Below are positions 63,551 through 64,000 of a stretch of 64,000 nucleotides of DNA, in pieces. Origin of the DNA: Sialis fuliginosa. Its lineage: Eukaryota; Arthropoda; Insecta; Megaloptera; Sialidae. The DNA lies in assembly GCA_961205875.1 (NCBI GenBank), contig OY540815.1, forward strand, positions 20,769,638-20,833,637. Reading direction: 5' to 3'. Each line of letters opens with the position of its first letter. Within the stretch, counting starts at the first letter, position 1. The translations under genes were made by a program, and so were the position numbers. Below the pieces are notes generated by a model, which saw only the letters and a program-made list of their open reading frames with translations, was not told the origin of the DNA and did no database searches.

Positions 63551-63821
63551 CAGTGGCGTTTTTACCATGGGGCCATGGGGGCCATGGCCTAGGGTGACAG
63601 GCTGAGAGAGGCGGCAGATTTCTTTAGTTTCTTTTAGTTTAATACAGAATATCAAAAACAATAGGAAGACAAAAAATTAGTAGTGAAAAAAAAAAAGGTT
63701 CCTAGTTTTTAATTTTTATTATATTTTGTTCTACATCGCTTATAAAAAACAGTTATCACTTCTATCAAAAATAAATTATATTTTCCCTTGGTACAGGGGC
63801 GGCAATTTTGTTTTGCCACTG
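63551..63821. mobile_element. hAT MITE with exact CTGCAATG duplication
   Basis: CAGTGGCGTTTTTACCA at left, TTGCCACTG at right, with CTGCAATG at 63543-63550 and 63822-63829. It interrupts an older sequence containing agggcct/agggcc motifs on both sides. 271 bases, non-coding. Confidence 0.85.
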
Positions 63822-64000
63822 CTGCAATGGGATCATTGCCTAGGACCTAGGGCCTCATTTTTCCTCAATACACCACTGTGGATATAGATACGGAACACAA
63901 AATAACAGTTTATATATTTTTTGGACAAAAATGTACACTTGGTCGTTTTGTCAAGTGAGTGATATTTAATATAATAATACTACATTCAGAATGTGCTGGC

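Overview
The window is nuclear DNA from an insect. It is very AT-rich, all host genes have GT-AG introns, and it carries two methuselah-family (class B) receptor genes, a family best known from insects. The order of insect cannot be fixed from the sequence alone. Seven protein-coding genes and one tRNA-like gene are supported. Because exons are joined across introns, gene entries give the CDS span and list the exons in the evidence.

Layout. 1.8-3.3 kb (+): a small nuclear DEK_C/SWIB protein. 4.4-9.5 kb (-): three tightly packed co-oriented genes, which in their own reading direction are a peripherin-type tetraspanin, an unrecognised 197-aa protein and CFAP206, a radial-spoke adaptor of motile cilia. 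9.9-13.0 kb (+): mitochondrial initiation factor 2 (MTIF2), divergent from the tetraspanin. 13.7-60.5 kb (-): the spliceosomal intron-binding helicase Aquarius (AQR), 20 exons. Its first six exons (59.0-60.5 kb) are separated from the other fourteen (13.7-19.4 kb) by one intron of about 39.6 kb. A tRNA-Ala-like gene lies in a short AQR intron. 60.5-64 kb is intergenic and rich in transposon remnants.

The giant AQR intron is the accessory part of the window. On the opposite strand it holds two complete methuselah-like GPCR genes (36.3-49.5 and 54.4-57.3 kb) that share intron positions and so look like old tandem duplicates. Around and inside them is a dense set of small non-autonomous DNA transposons. 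These include several hAT-type elements with 8-bp target duplications, TA-flanked palindromic elements, and a 3.26-kb foldback element whose arms are unequal arrays of a 177-bp repeat. A candidate type I hammerhead ribozyme also lies there.

Three conserved genes (CFAP206, MTIF2, AQR) each show one single-base reading-frame break at an otherwise intact conserved site. This looks more like residual assembly indels than gene decay. I found no CRISPR array, rRNA or operon, and no clearly new multi-gene system. The most unusual items are the nested receptors, the foldback array and the ribozyme candidate.
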